DNA of 38,936 nt from Planctomycetes bacterium TMED75 (lineage in GTDB: Bacteria > Planctomycetota > Phycisphaerae > Phycisphaerales > SM1A02), in contig NHEC01000034.1 of assembly GCA_002171655.1 (NCBI GenBank), positions 1 to 38,936 on the forward strand, read 5' to 3'. The stretch's first letter is position 1, and every line of letters starts with the position of its first letter. The translations under genes were made by a program, and so were the position numbers. The notes under the pieces are model-generated. The model worked only from the letters and a program-made list of their open reading frames with translations. It made no database searches and was not told where the DNA came from. This document shows, one piece after another, positions 16,618-23,808 of this stretch.

Positions 16618-16623
16618 ATTATA
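16618..16623 (-). promoter_or_regulatory. Likely -10 element of the Tad operon
   Basis: TATAAT reads on the minus strand in the 217-base divergent gap, giving a leader of about 65 bases before tadV. I could not find a matching -35 at 16-18 bases, so an activator or another sigma factor may be needed. Confidence 0.4.
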
Positions 16624-16761
16624 TATTAAGGATGTAAGAGTGCTCTGAAAGGCCCAGTTGCCTTTATCATCTAAACTCGTCGTCCTTCCAGTCTTATTGG
16701 TTAATCGAAAGACAAGAACTTAGCCGAGTTCGAGAGCAAATCCTCTCTCCAGTGAGTTGAC

Positions 16762-18117
16762 ATGCCCTTTCAGTCCCATAAATCCTTCTTAAACCCCGTC
16801 CGAGTCGCTTGCAGAGCTGTTCCAGCCGAAACTCGCCGACGAAATGCTGCCCCCCCTGCCAGGCGTGGTCTGGCCGTGATCTGGGCCGTCGTCTTTTTCA
16901 TACTCACCTTGAGCTTTGTGGGGATGGGAGTGGAATACGCCTGGCTGGTTGAACATCAAACACGTGCTCAAAACGCTGCAGAGGCCGCAAGCCTCGCTGG
17001 GGCGCAAGCACTTGGAACTGGCAGGACCGTGGCCGCGCAATTTGCCGTCAGTACCGCCCTTCTCAACCCAGGAAGCAACGAAGGCGTCATTGTCTCAGGT
17101 TCCGATGAGAACCTCCCTGGCGACATTCGATTCGGGCATTGGGATGTTGAGAACAGAACCTTCACTCCCAACTTACTGGCGAGCAATGCGATTGAAATCA
17201 CCGTCCAGTTCAACGAGGATCACCCGAACGGCCCCGTCGCGCTGATCTTTGGGGACCTGCTGGGTGGCTCCGCGAATGTGGGGGCTCGTGCCGTTGGACA
17301 CCGACGACCTCTCATGCCGGTTCCTGACAGACTATGGGTCGTTGGACCAGCTGCTGCGTCGCTGGCCCTTCGAGAAGGCGGAGCGATTTTGACAAAGGGC
17401 GCTTGCACTATTTACTCCACAGAATCCGGAGCAGTTCTGGTCGACTCAGGAGGCGTGCTTGATGCCACATTGATCGACGTGGTAGGCACCGTATCCGTAG
17501 ATTCATTCGAAACGATCCGGGGATTTCTCAGAGAAGGCATCGATACCAGTGACCAGGAAGAGATCAGTCCGCCGCCAAGCTACGACCAGCCAGACCTCGA
17601 GGGCCTTCCAGAACGCACCGCGGTGATCGGGTTTGGAGGTGTCCGACTCAAGCCTGGATATTACCCAGAAGGCATTGTCATCAACAGCGGTGAGTACAAG
17701 CTGCAGAACGGACTGTATCGGGTAGGAAGTCCCGGAATCCAAATCAGCGGGACCGCCAGTCTTATCAGTGCGAATGCACTTATTTACCTTGATCCAGAGT
17801 CAGATTTCGTAGTTGATGGCTGCATCGCAGAACTTCAGGGGCCGGTCGTTAATCAGTTTGGGAACGACGCCCTAGACGAATGGGCAGGGGTCGCAGTGCT
17901 GACTCAAGAAACGGATCAGGGCCCTGCAATCGTCCTCAAGAACAATGCGCGACTGATGACGACCGGTGGAATCCATGCTCCGGGACGAACCATGGAAATT
18001 GATGATTCAATGGCCAACATAGGAAGCCTCGTGCTTCGCGAATTGAGTGTCAACGACTCAACCCTGACTCTGGGCGAATCTGAAGAACACCCCCACGAGC
18101 ACGTTCTGGTCCAATGA
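16762..18117 (+). CDS. TadG-like pilus-associated protein with beta-solenoid-like C-terminus
   Basis: A 451-aa protein. Residues about 35-75 (RRGLAVIWAVVFFILTLSFV, then HQTRAQNAAEAASLAGAQAL) match the TadG/TadE-like N-terminus: a basic stretch, one membrane helix, and an Ala-rich amphipathic helix. Then comes a small beta domain (PGDIRFGHWDVENRTFTPN). From about residue 205, Gly/Asp-rich segments repeat the pattern of a hydrophobic beta-strand then a turn (GAVLVDSGGVLDATLIDVVG, GYYPEGIVINSGEYKLQNGL, ISGTASLISANALIYLDPES), suggesting a beta-helix. I saw no von Willebrand factor A domain. It is divergent from the Tad operon, and its end lies 10 bases from the convergent sodN. The ribosome site is weak. 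Confidence 0.72.
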   Translation: MPFQSHKSFLNPVRVACRAVPAETRRRNAAPPARRGLAVIWAVVFFILTLSFVGMGVEYAWLVEHQTRAQNAAEAASLAGAQALGTGRTVAAQFAVSTALLNPGSNEGVIVSGSDENLPGDIRFGHWDVENRTFTPNLLASNAIEITVQFNEDHPNGPVALIFGDLLGGSANVGARAVGHRRPLMPVPDRLWVVGPAAASLALREGGAILTKGACTIYSTESGAVLVDSGGVLDATLIDVVGTVSVDSFETIRGFLREGIDTSDQEEISPPPSYDQPDLEGLPERTAVIGFGGVRLKPGYYPEGIVINSGEYKLQNGLYRVGSPGIQISGTASLISANALIYLDPESDFVVDGCIAELQGPVVNQFGNDALDEWAGVAVLTQETDQGPAIVLKNNARLMTTGGIHAPGRTMEIDDSMANIGSLVLRELSVNDSTLTLGESEEHPHEHVLVQ

Positions 18118-18127
18118 TCGGCGCAGG

Positions 18128-18727
18128 TCACCTGCCTTGCAGGGCCCTCCAAGTCTCAGTTCCATTTGCATCAGCACCCGCAGGATTTGGCGGGTACCAA
18201 GCAGATACCGCCTTGATTGAATCCGAGAGCCTTTTCTGGACCTCGGGATCGAGTGACTGAGCAGCCTTCATGGCATTGACGCTGATGGCATGGTGTGCGG
18301 CAAGCTTCTGGAGGTACTGCTGGTATCCAGGATCGGCAGCCGGGACCGCCTTGACTCGCTGCGTCACGAAATACCAAGCGTTGTTGTGCTGCAACTCTCG
18401 AGAATGCTCTTCCTTGACCAGCACCCATCGGGAAATCGTATTGAGCGATTCGGCATCAATCTTTCCCGAAAGCAACTGAATCTGAGCAGAAGCCTTGCTG
18501 ATCGTCTCTGCATCGAGAAGCATCCTTTGGACCATCGCGTGGTCATCGTAGATTCCACAGGGGATCTCACAGTGCGATGCAACTGAAGCTCCGACAACGT
18601 GGGCAATTCGATCCAGGGAAGTCGAGACCGAGTCCGGCTGAGTACCCCAACCGTAAATGGCAATGGGCATCCCCAAGATGAGGGCTGAGCAGAAGAGACA
18701 AATCCCGGGAGTGAGAGGTCGGCGCAT
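18128..18727 (-). CDS. sodN: Exported nickel superoxide dismutase
   Basis: A 199-aa protein that disproportionates superoxide. The Ni-hook HCEIPCGIY lies at residues 52-60 and matches the Ni-SOD consensus HCxxPCGxY, whose N-terminal His, the two Cys and the peptide backbone bind nickel. The four-helix body follows with VLVKEEHSRELQHNNAWYFV, corresponding to the conserved IKEQ region, and LQKLAAHHAISVNAMKA. The His must become residue 1 by proteolysis. Here it is preceded by a 51-residue leader with a hydrophobic segment (about 8-26) and GASVAS just before His52, which could be a signal-peptidase site (Val at -3, Ser at -1). No SodX-type processing protease is visible nearby. AAGGAG lies upstream of the ATG. 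A tail of about 20 residues extends past the usual end of the family. Confidence 0.88.
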   Translation of the reverse strand: MRRPLTPGICLFCSALILGMPIAIYGWGTQPDSVSTSLDRIAHVVGASVASHCEIPCGIYDDHAMVQRMLLDAETISKASAQIQLLSGKIDAESLNTISRWVLVKEEHSRELQHNNAWYFVTQRVKAVPAADPGYQQYLQKLAAHHAISVNAMKAAQSLDPEVQKRLSDSIKAVSAWYPPNPAGADANGTETWRALQGR

Positions 18728-18750
18728 GGGTAGGCTCCTTTTCTAGGAAT

Positions 18751-18770
18751 GAATCATAGGAAAATGATTC
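18751..18770. promoter_or_regulatory. Inverted repeat upstream of sodN (candidate operator)
   Basis: GAATCAT, six bases, ATGATTC: a perfect inverted repeat about 24 bases upstream of the sodN ATG in the sodN/MBL divergent gap. TATGAT, a -10-like hexamer on the minus strand, overlaps its left arm, so a bound repressor would block sodN. The AT-rich arms are compatible with a Fur-family metal regulator; a nickel regulator (Nur) controls sodN in Streptomyces. This link is inference. Confidence 0.45.
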
Positions 18771-18831
18771 CCGCTTAACGTCATGAATTACCGTTATTAT
18801 CCACCAACGACCAATTACGGAGGAGGGCCTC

Positions 18832-19731
18832 ATGATCAGCACACTGGACCTTGGATTCAGGGACCTGCCCAGAGCTGCCGGTGCATTCCTGCTGAAGTGC
18901 ACGCAGGGCCACGTACTGATCGAATGCGGCCCAGCCGCATGCTGGAAAAACCTGGTTGATGAACTCCATCGCCACGATTCATCACCAGAACAGATCAAGC
19001 ATCTGTTTGTCACACATATCCACCTGGACCACGCCGGCGCTTCGGGATTACTGGCAGAGCACGGAGCACGTGTCCATGTACACCCGCGGGGCGCACGCCA
19101 TCTCATCGACCCTACGAAATTGAACGCCAGCGCACGACGAGTCTTCGGACCGTCACTCGATACGGAGCTTGGAGTACTGACCGCTTGTCCCGAGGAGCTG
19201 GTATTTCCCATTGAAAACCGAGAGTCGATCACCATCGGCAATGTGCAGTTCACTGCACTTGAAACCACAGGGCATGCCAGCCACCATCACTGCTGGCTGA
19301 TCAAACATCCGGATGGGAATCACCTCTTCTCAGGAGACGCTGCGGGAATGAGACTCCCGGGCACACGCTTTCCGACGCTCCCGATGGTCCCACCAGAATT
19401 TGATCTCAAACAATGGATGAGAGCAATTCAGACCATTCGTGAGACCGATGCTGACACCCTCTGGATGACGCATTTCGATCGACTCACTGACTACACGTCG
19501 TTCCTCGACTCCGTTGAACAAAGCCTCCTGGATGAGACTCGACTCATATCCACATTCGCTGAAAGACCGCTTCTCGATTCCGTTCAAACGTACCGGACGT
19601 GGCACGAACAGCGCGCTGTGGAATCCGATATTGATCCAGCACTTCTGACTGCATATTGCAACGAAACACACTATCAGGCAAACATCACAGGAGTACTCAG
19701 GTGGCTTGATCGGGGAGGAAGCCTTCTATGA
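18832..19731 (+). CDS. Metallo-beta-lactamase-fold hydrolase
   Basis: A 299-aa cytoplasmic hydrolase with two likely metal ions. THIHLDHAG (His62, His64, Asp66, His67) is the metal-binding HxHxDH motif. Later ligands are His in TTGHASHHHCW and Asp in LFSGDAAG. No signal peptide is seen. The family covers lactonases, glyoxalases, phosphodiesterases and others, and the substrate is not clear. GGAGG lies just before the ATG. Its stop overlaps the start of a XylR-type regulator as ATGA, so the substrate may be connected to a sugar or sugar lactone. Confidence 0.82.
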   Translation: MISTLDLGFRDLPRAAGAFLLKCTQGHVLIECGPAACWKNLVDELHRHDSSPEQIKHLFVTHIHLDHAGASGLLAEHGARVHVHPRGARHLIDPTKLNASARRVFGPSLDTELGVLTACPEELVFPIENRESITIGNVQFTALETTGHASHHHCWLIKHPDGNHLFSGDAAGMRLPGTRFPTLPMVPPEFDLKQWMRAIQTIRETDADTLWMTHFDRLTDYTSFLDSVEQSLLDETRLISTFAERPLLDSVQTYRTWHEQRAVESDIDPALLTAYCNETHYQANITGVLRWLDRGGSLL

Positions 19732-20927
19732 ACAAGGATTCCTTCAACTCAAAGACCACGCCACCACCACATAGCCATGGCAGCAAGCGGAGAATCGCTC
19801 TGCTCATGGACAATTCCTTCGCGTACAACCGCGCGGTTCTGCGCGGGATCCACGAACACATCCTCGAAAATGCAGGGTGGTTCATCCACCAGGCACTTCC
19901 AGAGTCTCGAATACTTCCCGCACTTAGAGAATGGGCTCCCGACGGAGTCATCGCACATGCCACCGATCCTGAATTTGCGGAAGGCCTCAAGGCCTGGGGT
20001 GGCCCAGTCATCAGCACCACGAGCGCTCTTCCAGAATCCGTGTTCCCCGTGGTCGACGTTGACCATGAAGCCGCAGGCGAACTCGCTGCCCGACATTTCA
20101 TGGACCACGGGCATTCTCAATTCGCTTTCTTCGGATCGAGAACGACCGGCTTCAGTCTTGGTAGAGAACGGGGATTCTGCCAGGTACTGACTGAATCTGG
20201 GCACACCGTTCAAACGTGTCATGCCGACTCATTGCTCTCGCGATCAAGATCTGAGAGTTGGGTTCGGTCTGAAGAGGAGATCGAACGATGGCTGCTCCAA
20301 CTACCGCGGCCCTGTGCGATTTTTGTATCGAATGACGTATCGGCTCGGACCGTGACCAATGCCGCAGCTCTGCTGGGCCTTCGAGTCCCCGAAGAACTCT
20401 CCATTCTGTCTGTAGATAATGATGAATTCGAGTGCCTCTTCACGACCCCTACCCTGTCCAGCATCGAAATTCCTGGAATACAGATAGGCCGTCGCGCTGC
20501 CAGAACCCTGCAACAAGCCATGGAGGGAGGACCAGAATCCGCAACAGGAGCACTTCTCCCACCTACCCATGTGATTGAACGCCAATCGACCGACCTCGTC
20601 GCTACTGATGACCCGGCGGTTCGAAATGCAGTGGCCTTCATTCGCGCACACCATTCAGATCAACTTTCAGTTGACCAGATTGCGGAGAGCGCCGGATGCT
20701 CTCGAAGAACCCTGGAACGGCGCTTCAGGAGCGCACTGGACAGAACGGTACATGATGAACTCACCCGACAGAGACTGAAGCGTGCACGCAGATTGCTGAG
20801 AGAGACTGATCTGACCGCGGAGGCGGTGTCGGAAAAGACTGGGTTCACTGACCAGCGAAGGATGAACCTAGTCTTCAAGCAGAACTTCGGCGTGACCCCG
20901 CTGGAATTCAGACGGTCACTTCGCTGA
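19728..20927 (+). CDS. XylR-type transcriptional regulator (LacI-like sensor plus AraC HTH)
   Basis: A 399-aa regulator. Residues about 20-280 form a periplasmic-binding-protein-like sugar sensor (IALLMDNSFAYNRAVLRGIH, then EWAPDGVIAHATDPEFAEGL and LSILSVDNDEFECLFTTPTL, and HVIERQSTDLVATDDPAVRN). Residues about 290-399 are an AraC-family DNA-binding domain (VDQIAESAGCSRRTLERRF, then TGFTDQRRMNLVFKQNFGVT). Order and spacing match E. coli XylR, which binds xylose. In planctomycetes this family is common and need not respond to xylose. No sugar catabolic gene other than the coupled MBL hydrolase is next to it. The 3' end overlaps the convergent SMUG1 gene by 12 bases. Confidence 0.9.
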   Translation: MNKDSFNSKTTPPPHSHGSKRRIALLMDNSFAYNRAVLRGIHEHILENAGWFIHQALPESRILPALREWAPDGVIAHATDPEFAEGLKAWGGPVISTTSALPESVFPVVDVDHEAAGELAARHFMDHGHSQFAFFGSRTTGFSLGRERGFCQVLTESGHTVQTCHADSLLSRSRSESWVRSEEEIERWLLQLPRPCAIFVSNDVSARTVTNAAALLGLRVPEELSILSVDNDEFECLFTTPTLSSIEIPGIQIGRRAARTLQQAMEGGPESATGALLPPTHVIERQSTDLVATDDPAVRNAVAFIRAHHSDQLSVDQIAESAGCSRRTLERRFRSALDRTVHDELTRQRLKRARRLLRETDLTAEAVSEKTGFTDQRRMNLVFKQNFGVTPLEFRRSLR

Positions 20928-21653
20928 TCCAGCCGCGGCACCGCCGAGCGGCACGCCCATTGCCTGCAGCTGGGCCTCCGCCTGAGGTGCCCAACCACGA
21001 TTGGCCATTGGGGAAGCAGGACTGGGGTGGAGGATGGTATCCACCTGAATCCGACGCCCCTTGAGCGCTCTCTCAGCTCGCTTCTTGGCGTAGGCACCGA
21101 TCCCGATCACTCTCGCAGGCTCAATGCAGTCCACCACTCCACACAGAGCCGAATCACAGATCTCTTCAAGGGCTTGACGCTCCGTTGCAGGGAGCTTGTC
21201 CGGGGTTCTATTTCGCCCTGTCTCTTCAAGAAATGCCAGGGGACACCAATTCCATACGAAGAACCGATCAAAGAATTCTTCAGCGGTTTCAAACCTCGAC
21301 TCCACCCAACCCCACAGCCGGCGCCCACTCACTTCACTGCGCTGACACTGAAACCCTTCCACGGGGCGACGTGGATGCTCTGACTTCGGCCGTCCGACTG
21401 CACAGTCGATATGCAGGAACCGCCGCACATGATCAACTTCGCCAAAGGGGATCCCGGTTTGCGCCATGCCCCAGGGACCAGGATTCATACCCAGAAACAA
21501 TGCCTCGACGCCTTTTCGGGCATACTTCTCGAGATACAGGTCAACCGCTTGCGATGCGTAATCGAGTGGAGCATAAACATGAGTCACCGGAGCTGCAAAA
21601 TCGAGAGACCGAGTAGATTTCCGAAGACGATTGACAACGGTTTGTATCTTCAT
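20916..21653 (-). CDS. smug1: SMUG1-type uracil-DNA glycosylase
   Basis: A 245-aa glycosylase that removes uracil and oxidised pyrimidines from DNA. It resembles animal SMUG1 closely: EALFLGMNPGPWGMAQTGIP, RRPVEGFQCQRSEVSGRRLW, GRNRTPDKLPATERQALEEI and LHPSPASPMANRGW. Catalytic Asn in GMNPG and His in HPSP are present. Bacterial SMUG1 is known in a few groups, including some planctomycetes. The ATG at 21653 (MKIQTVVNRL) is preferred to a GTG two codons earlier. Neither has a clear ribosome site. No neighbour indicates an operon. Confidence 0.93.
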   Translation of the reverse strand: MKIQTVVNRLRKSTRSLDFAAPVTHVYAPLDYASQAVDLYLEKYARKGVEALFLGMNPGPWGMAQTGIPFGEVDHVRRFLHIDCAVGRPKSEHPRRPVEGFQCQRSEVSGRRLWGWVESRFETAEEFFDRFFVWNWCPLAFLEETGRNRTPDKLPATERQALEEICDSALCGVVDCIEPARVIGIGAYAKKRAERALKGRRIQVDTILHPSPASPMANRGWAPQAEAQLQAMGVPLGGAAAGSAK

Positions 21654-21814
21654 ACACACAGGATCTGACCAAATGGCACACAGTGCAACCTCATCCTGCG
21701 CACTCCCCGGCAGACATGATCACAGAGCTTCATGGGTGCAGTAAAAGGACATGGCTCAGCCGGGAGCCGCCCAACGAGTGTTTCAGGTGTGTTCAACTCG
21801 TGTATGCAACTGAA

Positions 21815-23032
21815 TCAGTTGCTGCATTCACCCCAGTTGGTGAGCATGTAACTCAAGTCGATTCCATTGACGAATCCGTCGCCATTCTGGTCGGCGGTGG
21901 TGTTCAACTTGCCCCAGGAAGCAAGCATGGAGGCGAGATCCCCGCCATCAACGTGACCGGACATATTCAAATCTGAAATGCAGCCCAATCCGGGGCCGAA
22001 TGCTTCTACTGTGCCATTCCCCGTGGTCAGCGCCCAAACCGAAGAGACCCGGTCGTAATCGAAGTCATAAACCCCGCCCAGCTGGCTGGCCCCCGAGGGC
22101 GGAATGGATACGACGGTGCGATTCTCGACAATGTCCCAGGCAGAGAAGATCAGTTCATTGGTGTCCGTTCTGCCCAGAGCGAGAAGCTCTGATTCCGAAG
22201 CAGTCCAGACGAGCTTACTGATCCCTCCATTTGAGATCTGACGGTCGTACAAAACCTCACCGGTTGCGACCGCCCAGACCAACGCACGCCCCTTGTCGAC
22301 CTCGCTCTTAGCGAGTCCGTCGGTTCCTGCGCCCACATAGGTGCACCCTGCTGAAATCGAGATGGACGAAAGCCCGACGGGCATCCCATCTTCCCCGGTC
22401 ACGGTGTGGTGGAAGAGCGTCTGCCCGGAGGCCATGTCCCACAGCTGGAGATCACCAGTGGTACTGCACGCTCCAACGACGCCTCCGGTTGAATCGATTG
22501 CCACATCCGAGAGCTCGCCTTCAAATTCAAATGCACGATAAAGCGAGCCACTGATCGCATCGACAAGCCTGACATAGGAGTCGAACCCGCCAATGACGAG
22601 CATTGACCCCGATGAATCGAATGCGATGCGGTCACCAACATGCTCCATACCCACGGGAAGGGAGGTGATGGTGTTCACCAGTCTGGTTCGCGTATCTCCT
22701 TGGGCGGAGAGGTAGCCGACAGCCAGGCGGTTGGAGGTCGGACTCCAGGCAACGTCTCGAGTCGAGACGGCGGGAACCGAAACCAAGGACGTGTTCTCAA
22801 GAAGCTCGCCACTCGCCACATCATGAACTGATGCAACCATCAGCCCTGGGCCGGCACTCCAGCAGACCGCAAAGGAAAGACCTTCACTGGCAGCAACAAT
22901 CTTGGTGGGTTCACCAAAGAGAGCGGTTGACCATTTAAGTTCAGGGTCATGGAACGTCTCAACCTGTGCAAAGCACGAAGCTGTTGCAGCGAGAACGAGA
23001 CCCGTGACTGTGCAGTTCACCTTGAGGCTCAT
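21815..23032 (-). CDS. Exported WD40-like propeller protein with dockerin-like tail
   Basis: A 405-aa protein with signal peptide (VNCTVTGLVLAATASCFA). The body has WD40/YVTN-like blades: STRDVAWSPTSNRLAVGYLS, IAFDSSGSMLVIGGFDSYVR, ELSDVAIDSTGGVVGACSTT and LSSISISAGCTYVGAGTDG. The C-terminal 55 residues hold two calcium-loop repeats, DLNMSGHVDGGDLASMLASW and DQNGDGFVNGIDLSYMLTNW, typical of the dockerin-like tails of Phycisphaerae. These may anchor or sort the protein at the cell surface. The ATG at 23032 has a near-perfect GGAGGTG four bases upstream, so the longer upstream frame is rejected. Confidence 0.8.
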   Translation of the reverse strand: MSLKVNCTVTGLVLAATASCFAQVETFHDPELKWSTALFGEPTKIVAASEGLSFAVCWSAGPGLMVASVHDVASGELLENTSLVSVPAVSTRDVAWSPTSNRLAVGYLSAQGDTRTRLVNTITSLPVGMEHVGDRIAFDSSGSMLVIGGFDSYVRLVDAISGSLYRAFEFEGELSDVAIDSTGGVVGACSTTGDLQLWDMASGQTLFHHTVTGEDGMPVGLSSISISAGCTYVGAGTDGLAKSEVDKGRALVWAVATGEVLYDRQISNGGISKLVWTASESELLALGRTDTNELIFSAWDIVENRTVVSIPPSGASQLGGVYDFDYDRVSSVWALTTGNGTVEAFGPGLGCISDLNMSGHVDGGDLASMLASWGKLNTTADQNGDGFVNGIDLSYMLTNWGECSN

Positions 23033-23166
23033 CAGGCACCTCCTTATTGCCGAGTATCGATCGATGAAAGACCTGCACCTGCAGATCCCTGCCATAACCC
23101 GCCCCACGCGTTTTGGGCGAGATGGCTACTCATACTGGCTAGCATAGGGTATCCTGTTAATCGCTT

Positions 23167-23808
23167 ATGGGGAATACACAAAGTTCGAATCCGTCACGCA
23201 GATACACGGTCAGAGGCGTTAAAACCCGTGAGAAGCTGGTTTTGGCTCTCTTGGAGATCGTCTCCACGGAGGGCCTTCAGGCAGCTTCAGTCCGGGCAGT
23301 GACCCGCCGTGCTGGCTGCAATGAGGCAATTCTCTACCAGCATTTCAAAAACAAGGATGAAATGCTCCGGGAGGTCTTCGCTGAAATCATGGCCTCCATG
23401 GCCCAAGACAAGGAGGGACTGGTCGAGGAACACCCCCGACTCACCGATGCCGTCACTCGATGGGTCGAGACGACGTATTCCTTTTACGACCAGCATCCAG
23501 ACGCCTTTGCCTACGTCCTCTTGGCTTCACCACCGGTCGTAAAAAGTCCCAGCCCCCTGTATGGCAGGATGACCAGACTCTTCGCAGAACTCCTGGATCG
23601 AACCGAGCCCCCCGCCGGGATGACACTTGCACGAGAACCCGTAGTGCTCAGTATGTTCCGCGGTCAGCTTCTGGGGGTTCCACGAGCCATTCACTTCGGC
23701 TCACTCCAGGGACCGGCGATGCAGTACGTGCAGCACGTGAGTAACGCGATCCTCCAGCTCATACTTCGCGCTGATGAACCTAGTTCGAGACCCGGCTCAG
23801 AACAATGA
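23167..23808 (+). CDS. TetR-family transcriptional regulator
   Basis: A 213-aa regulator with an N-terminal TetR helix-turn-helix (LVLALLEIVSTEGLQAASVR, then AVTRRAGCNEAILYQHFKNK, residues about 25-65) and an all-helical ligand domain. It starts at 23167 with no clear ribosome site, so it might be translated from a short leader. Its stop overlaps the sthA start as ATGA. The pair probably forms one transcript, which suggests that it controls the transhydrogenase and itself. The inducer is unknown. Confidence 0.88.
   Translation: MGNTQSSNPSRRYTVRGVKTREKLVLALLEIVSTEGLQAASVRAVTRRAGCNEAILYQHFKNKDEMLREVFAEIMASMAQDKEGLVEEHPRLTDAVTRWVETTYSFYDQHPDAFAYVLLASPPVVKSPSPLYGRMTRLFAELLDRTEPPAGMTLAREPVVLSMFRGQLLGVPRAIHFGSLQGPAMQYVQHVSNAILQLILRADEPSSRPGSEQ

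Noticed and set aside
16648-16665. AAAGGC-CCAGTT-GCCTTT hairpin in the tadV/TadG-like divergent gap
   Set aside because: It lies where no transcript should end, and the stem is only six pairs.
23110-23160. TetR operator near the TetR start
   Set aside because: Only short ATAC/GTAT half-sites with imperfect symmetry; not enough to claim an operator.
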